From Edaphochlamys debaryana (taxonomy: Eukaryota; Chlorophyta; Chlorophyceae; Chlamydomonadales), in assembly GCA_016858145.1 (NCBI GenBank), contig JAEHOE010000009.1, positions 124,001 through 188,000 of the forward strand: DNA of 64,000 nucleotides, written 5' to 3'. Below the pieces are notes generated by a model. That model was not told the DNA's origin. It did not search any database and saw only the letters and a list, made by a program, of their open reading frames with translations. Both the position numbers and the translations under genes were made by a program. Shown here one piece after another: positions 59,116 to 64,000 of the stretch. The number at the start of each line of letters is the position of its first letter. The stretch's first letter is position 1.

Positions 59116-62100
59116 TCACGCTGTTATCCTGTCGTACACGCGGATCCAGTCCACCTTGTACGCCCCCTGGGCTGGCGAGCAGGTGGATCCGACGTAGTTG
59201 CCGCACACCGCCATGTTGATGAGCAGGTGGAAGGGCTTATCGAAGGGCGCGTCGGGGGATGTGGTCTTGTCGGGGTACACGACGCTGTACCATGTGGCTG
59301 CCCCGATGGTCTTGACCTAGAGTACGGGTAGGGAGCCAGGCAAGCGTTGGACCCATGCCCCTGCCTGGCGGCGCAGTGCCCTCGTTCACGTGCACACTCC
59401 GTCACTTGCCCTGGGCAACGCAAGCCGCCGGCCACCCCCCTTCAACCTTGCAAGCTTCCCATCTTCAGCCTCAGGTCCAGGCGCTAAGGCACCCCCACGC
59501 CCCGGCCTAGCGATCACGGCCTGGACTCACCAGCACTCCGTTGACGTAGTACTTGATCTGCCCCGGCACGGTCGCGGTGCTGAGGCTCCACTCCACCGCC
59601 ACCACGTGCCACGCGCTGGTGCTGGTGCTGACGCCCGTGGTTACTGCGCCGGAGGTACAGGGGGTTGTGCGGGCTTGGCAAGGCTGAGTAGGGGAAGCGC
59701 AGTACGGAAGCGGCCCCTGGCTGCCCCTTGTGCTCCATCTGGCCAGCTGTGCTCTCCCCCTGTACCGAGCCCTATTCGTATGGATACCACGGGAGCGCAG
59801 CGCACCGGCTCTGCCCGAACTACAAACCAAGCGAGTCTGTCAGGCCGCCAGCCGGGACGTCAATTCATGGCACACACCTGTTTCCTGCCTGCAGTCGACC
59901 CAGGACTGGGCCAAGGTGCCACCGAAGTGGATGGTCTGCTGGATGATGCCGTCCGTGTTTTTGGCCTCCATGATGTCGATCTCACCCGCCGTACACCACT
60001 GGATCCTGAGAGGGGGGTGATGGGGGAAGAGGGGGAACAGGGTGGTGGGGGTGGGCGTGGTGGGGGTCAGGAGCAAGAGTTACGGGGTAGGGTAGAGGGA
60101 CCGTCCCACACCTCACGACCCGCGACGGCGCGTCACACCCATCCCTCTTCCAGCCCCCACCCTCCCAAGAGGCTCACGTGGGTGGCTCGGGGAGCATCCA
60201 AAAGGCCGGCCACGTGCCCTTCTCTGCGGAGGGAGGGAGGGAGGGGTGGGAGGGAGGGAAGAGGGGCGGGAGAGGATGAGGGTGTGGGGACACGAGGCGG
60301 CTGGGCAGACGGGAGCAGACAGGGCATGGGGACAGCGTCCAGGGCAAGAAAGGGCGACGGTGGCCCGATGCATCTGGGGCCCGCCGAGGCCCGCCGGGGC
60401 CCGCCGTCTACGCCCAGTCCGACATAGCTGTAGGCCTTAGCACATCAGCGAGCCCGTTCTTGCCAGGCGGAGGCCTGACCCCAAGAGCTTCCCTCAACCC
60501 CAGCCCAGGCCTACAAGCGTGCAGACAGATTCACTGAGCGTTGTTCTGCGTCGGCGTCCCTGCCCCGTAAGACCGTAACCTGCGCCGCCCCGCCAAACGA
60601 TGCCCTCACCTGCTAATCCCTTTTGACCCTATGGCCTAAGACTCGAAGACCACGGACCTTGCCCTTTCCCGTCCCGCCCCTCCTCCCCGAGACTCACTGA
60701 GCGGCAGCTGCACCCGCGCCTCTATGCGCAGGGGCGTGGCGGCGTCCCGGGGCACGAACGAGGCCTTGCCGCGCGTGTGGATGCGGGCGCTGGTCCAGGC
60801 CGTGACAAAGCTCTGATGGGGGGTGAAGGGAAAAGAAGTGTTGAGAGGATTGGGAGGGGGGCGCAGTGTGGGTGAGGGTGGGAGGGGCTGTGTTTGGTTG
60901 CGCGCCGGCCGTGGTGGGGCCCTGCGGCCTGCGCGGCAAGGGGGTTGAGTAGGCCCGGGGGGTGGACGGTGGAGGGGCTGGGCGACCAGCGGCTACCGCC
61001 TCCCCCACAAGCACGCACCGTAGGGCCGCACGGCTTGGCCGGCTTGCTCTGCAGGTTGTTGATGATCAGCGCGCCGCCGTCCGCCCCAGTGACTCCGCTG
61101 GCCACTCGGATGTTGGTGTTAAGGTTGGTGTAGCACTGATGGGACGGGGGAAGGGGCAGAGAACGCAGGGCCAGGTCGGGCGCGCGACCCAGCGCACGGC
61201 TGGAAGTAGACCCTTCAGACGCGTTGTTGTGCAAGGGTTTCGTGACGCGCGTGGGGATGCCGACGAGGCCCGGGCTGCTTCATGGCCCCAACGATAGGAG
61301 CCCCGACCGGAAGGGACATTCCAGTGTCCTCGTGCCCTTGTACTGAGGAAAGCTAGGCGAGTACACCTGTAACACTTCTCTCTCCACGGCAGGGTGCAGG
61401 CCCCGGGCGAGTGTCTGCCCAGCGGCATCACCAGGTCGACGCCCTTTCTAATCCATGCATGGCGCTAACCCTCAAGCCTTGCCCCAAACCCCAAACCCCA
61501 ACCTTAACCCCCACCCCAACCCCGAAGCTCCCTCCGCCGGCTTGCCTGCAGCTCTCCGTTGCCCCACTCTGTAGGCGGGCGGGGGAGGAGGGGCAGGCCC
61601 CCGGCAAGAGCGCATTAGTAAGGCTCATTGTCACACACGGCCTACGCGAGCCAAACTTGGGCTTTTCAGCCACCCCTGCATAACGCACGTGTCAGGCCGT
61701 ACTGGGATCCGTCGTACAGGTCGTAGCTCCACTTGTTTGTGTCGAGGCCGTTTGCGTCACAGCCGGGGAGGCCCGTACAACTGCCAAACTCCTGGGGGTG
61801 GGAAGGGGCGAGGCATGGGGAGATTGGGGACGAGGGGGACAGAGGGAGAAGGCGCAGCTGAGCCCTCATAGCAAGGGGCAGGGGGTAATGGCAAGCACAT
61901 CGGGCAGTCCTGCGGGGGAAATCCTTGTCGAGTCGGACGCAGCTGTTCCTGGGCGGATGGTCCGGCGAGGCAGGTGCAGGCTCGGTCTGGGCTGGGTGCG
62001 GGGCGTGGCGGCACGACGTAGAGTGGCAGGAGAGTGGCAGGAGAATGGCAGGAGAGGGGCGGAGAGGGGCGGAGATGCTAGGCAAGAGGACGGGCCGGAG

Positions 62101-62528
62101 CTAATGCGGATTCCAGGCCTCTTGCGGTAGTGTTGTGAAGGCTGGTCTGGCGCAAAGGGGTGGATGGGATGGAAGGGATGGCGACGGAATCCCTCCGTGT
62201 CAGAGAACCCAACGGTCCAGCGGGCGACATGACCGCTAGTGGAGGTGAAAGCCCCCGCTCTCGCCTTACCTCAGACCATCGCAGCGACAGCGTCCCTTGC
62301 GCCCGAATGCCTGAGACGCCGGGTCCGTGTCGCGGGCAGGTCGCGGGAAACGTTGGCCCGACAGGTTTCCCAGCTCAAGACCGCAGGACAGCGATTGGCA
62401 TCAGCAGCTCGTTTCTGTGTGGCCAGCAACCCAGCCACGGCCAGCTGGAAGCGCGCCGGTACCCAACCTGGGATGCCGAAGAGCGAAAGCGCCACAACCA
62501 AGGCCGCTGGCAGTCTCGCTGGTGCCAT
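59116..62528 (-). CDS. Secreted glycoside hydrolase family 16 beta-glucanase (laminarinase-like)
   Basis: Ten exons (62468-62528, 62270-62310, 61689-61791, 61546-61568, 61019-61135, 60698-60812, 60178-60223, 59878-60005, 59531-59643, 59116-59316) give 315 residues, essentially a single catalytic domain. The N-terminus (MAPARLPAALVVALSLFG) is a signal peptide. GH16 landmarks follow in order: LRWSEEFGSC, WSYDLYDGSQYG, WGNGELQCYTN, GTWPAFWMLPE, the catalytic GEIDIMEAK (ExDxxE with nucleophile and acid/base Glu), WHVVAVEW and the final VDWIRVYD. Enzymes of this type hydrolyse beta-1,3 or mixed beta-glucans, so a cell-wall or extracellular role is likely. The 23-base microexon and the first two exons were placed by splice phase; intron 4 has a GC donor. 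An in-frame upstream ATG at 62570 would add 14 residues before the signal peptide. Confidence 0.9.
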
Positions 62529-63217
62529 TGCTATGAGCCACAGGTGCTTGCGAGCGCAGTGTGAAGGCAAGTCGCAGGCTGCCCTCGAACACTGCCGCGG
62601 TCACGGCTGAATGTGAGCTATGTATCGACTGCGCAGGGACTTGCTCTTCGGGACGGATGCAGGTACTGTATTGGGTATGATGCGGAAGCACTGCAGCGGA
62701 GCGGAACGCTGAGAGCGCACTCGCTTTTGCGGTTGACATGTACTTCCGGCGCCCCTCGGCTTCTGGCTCGCGGCCGAAGTGAGGCCCGCTTCCCACCCCA
62801 CGCCACCCCCCTTCTGTGTATTGCAGAAGAGCACGGCCACCCGAGGCCCTGACAACGGGGCTTCAGGTGGTCCGCATCCCCGCCGCGCATGCGAAGAGCC
62901 CGCCCATGGATAGCGCTGGGGCAGCCCTGCAGTCCCCCATTGCTCTGGTTGGGGCCCTGCAAGACAATGCGGTGGATTTGGGCTATCGGAACAGGGGTCG
63001 TGAGGGGAAGACGGGGACCTAAAGGCGGCCAAAAGACGCTGGCAGGACCTATGTTCGAGTCTGCCTGCCTGAGCCCTGAGCCCCTGTCCACCACCCGCCC
63101 GAACTGCGGCACGCATCGCATCCGGCCATGAATCCGTGAGCACCCTGTAGAATGCGACCCGGGGAGTGGCAGAAATTGGGGAGCGGAAGGGGAGGGATGG
63201 ACCCTTAAATGGCAAAA
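62529..63217. other. GH16 upstream region with tRNA-like relic
   Basis: Contains the GH16 promoter and 5' UTR. At about 63017-63046 a segment resembles the 3' end and downstream flank of the tRNA gene at 63218 (shared GACGCTGGCAGGA preceded by an AAAA tract and ACCTAAA). No supported coding exon was seen. Confidence 0.5.
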
Positions 63218-63303
63218 CGACGCTGGCAGGACTCGAACCTGCAACCCCCAGATGTCATTCGAGGTATCGAAGTCTGATGCGCTATCCATTGCGCCACAGC
63301 GCC
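63218..63303 (-). tRNA. tRNA-Arg (anticodon TCG) with a 13-base intron
   Basis: Read on the minus strand, it has a 7-bp acceptor stem (GGCGCTG with CAGCGTC, one G-T pair) and discriminator G. The D arm is GCGC with loop AATGGATA. The anticodon stem TCAGA pairs with TCTGG around loop CTTCGA plus A, giving anticodon TCG. The T arm is GCAGG-TTCGAGT-CCTGC. Thirteen bases (TACCTCGAATGAC) between loop positions 37 and 38 are a canonical-position intron. TTTT immediately follows the discriminator as a Pol III terminator. The box B sequence GGTTCGAGTCC is perfect, and 86 bases minus the intron leaves 73. Confidence 0.93.
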
Positions 63304-64000
63304 TTGCGCCCTACTTGGTGTAGGGTCATCAGGAGACTTCTTGAGATGAAGGGATGCCAAGAAGGGTGCAGTGCACTGTACATAAAACGCAAAATGCCGG
63401 CCAACGCATTTGGGCGGGGAGCTGTAACACACTACCACTGGGAGCTGCTTCCCCGCTTTTCCGTTCCTGGTGGGGAGGGCCCTACCTGGTGTTGGTGTTG
63501 GGTGTGGCCCCTTGGTGTTGCGACTGCGTGCTTGTGGCCTACCGTTGCTGCCTCACCCTTTTCAGGCAGCGCTGCTTGGAGGTCTGGGCCTCCTGAAAGA
63601 CCCTCGCTTTTGGAACCCGTAGCTGTGAAAAGGATCTGCTTGGGGGTGGCCACCGCCATCATCTTCCCTGCGCCTGGGGTCCCCGCCTCTTCCGACCAAT
63701 TTCCCCTTTTGTGACAAGGTCGGCTTCCGCCTGTGCCTTGATCTGCCTGCTGCCTGTTTGGGGCGTGGGACACTGACCCTTGGCGGCTTGTCGGCCCGAG
63801 GAGGCTGCCGCTGCCACACACACCGAACCGCCGTCCCGGGGCCTCTGCCAGCCGCCGGACACGGCTCGGCTTCCAGAGTGTGTGCGGGGTGGGTCATCAT
63901 AGACAACGGTGCGTGGCGCCGCGTTGTCGGGTGGGTGCAGGCCCCCGCTTGTTAAGGTGGAGGGCGCATGTTCATGCTGAGGTACGGGCAGCCTGCCGTA
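63304..64000. other. Right-edge DNA, no supported gene
   Basis: Upstream flank of the tRNA and unassigned sequence. Overlapping minus-strand frames (63432-63821 and 63562-63906) have no recognised domain. They could belong to a gene or degenerate element that continues past the window edge, but nothing decides this. Confidence 0.4.

Noticed and set aside
63432..63821. 129-codon minus-strand frame at the right edge, suspected mobile-element remnant
   Set aside because: No reverse transcriptase, integrase, transposase, terminal repeats or target duplication visible in the window.
1..64000. CRISPR arrays, prophage, plasmid origin, rRNA
   Set aside because: Looked for repeat-spacer arrays, phage or replication genes and rRNA cores. 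None was seen, and the sequence is clearly eukaryotic nuclear DNA.

Overview
The window is nuclear DNA of a volvocine green alga, most likely a Chlamydomonas-type species. The signs are very high GC, many short phase-conserved introns, long Ala/Gly/Ser/Pro-rich exons, TGTAA polyadenylation motifs, an LHCSR antenna gene and a ferredoxin-sulfite reductase. From memory, unchecked, the second C. reinhardtii sulfite reductase and LHCSR1 are neighbours on chromosome 8, which would fit. There are eleven protein-coding genes, one tRNA gene and no bacterial-style operons. All exon models were built by hand from splice sites and reading-frame phase, without transcript data.

Left part (about 0.8-25 kb): four plus-strand genes (847-3686, 9829-13084, 14139-18129, 21495-24815) form a dispersed tandem family. 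They share a short, basic, helical N-terminal module on small exons that ends in R-[LVI]-Q exactly at a phase-0 intron. Very large low-complexity exons rich in Ser, Ala, Pro and Gly follow. I recognise no known family. A minus-strand RAD23 gene (5267-8752) lies between the first two, divergent from the second.

Central part (25.7-40.6 kb): LHCSR (photoprotective quenching antenna, minus strand) is followed on the same strand by plastid ferredoxin-sulfite reductase. The latter is head-to-head with a plant-type O-methyltransferase carrying a long low-complexity insertion.

Right part (42-64 kb): four plus-strand or minus-strand units follow. They are a large multi-pass membrane protein with ankyrin-like segments and a His-rich tail; a two-domain phytyl ester synthase/diacylglycerol acyltransferase-type protein (hydrolase plus LPLAT) whose hydrolase nucleophile position is Gly; an F-box-like/ankyrin-like protein; and a minus-strand secreted GH16 beta-glucanase. 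An intron-containing tRNA-Arg(TCG) with a nearby relic closes the window.

Two cross-cutting observations matter most: the unrecognised four-gene family, and repeated short tandem duplications of exon edges that copy functional-looking splice sites into the adjacent intron or 3' region, some of them exactly in frame.
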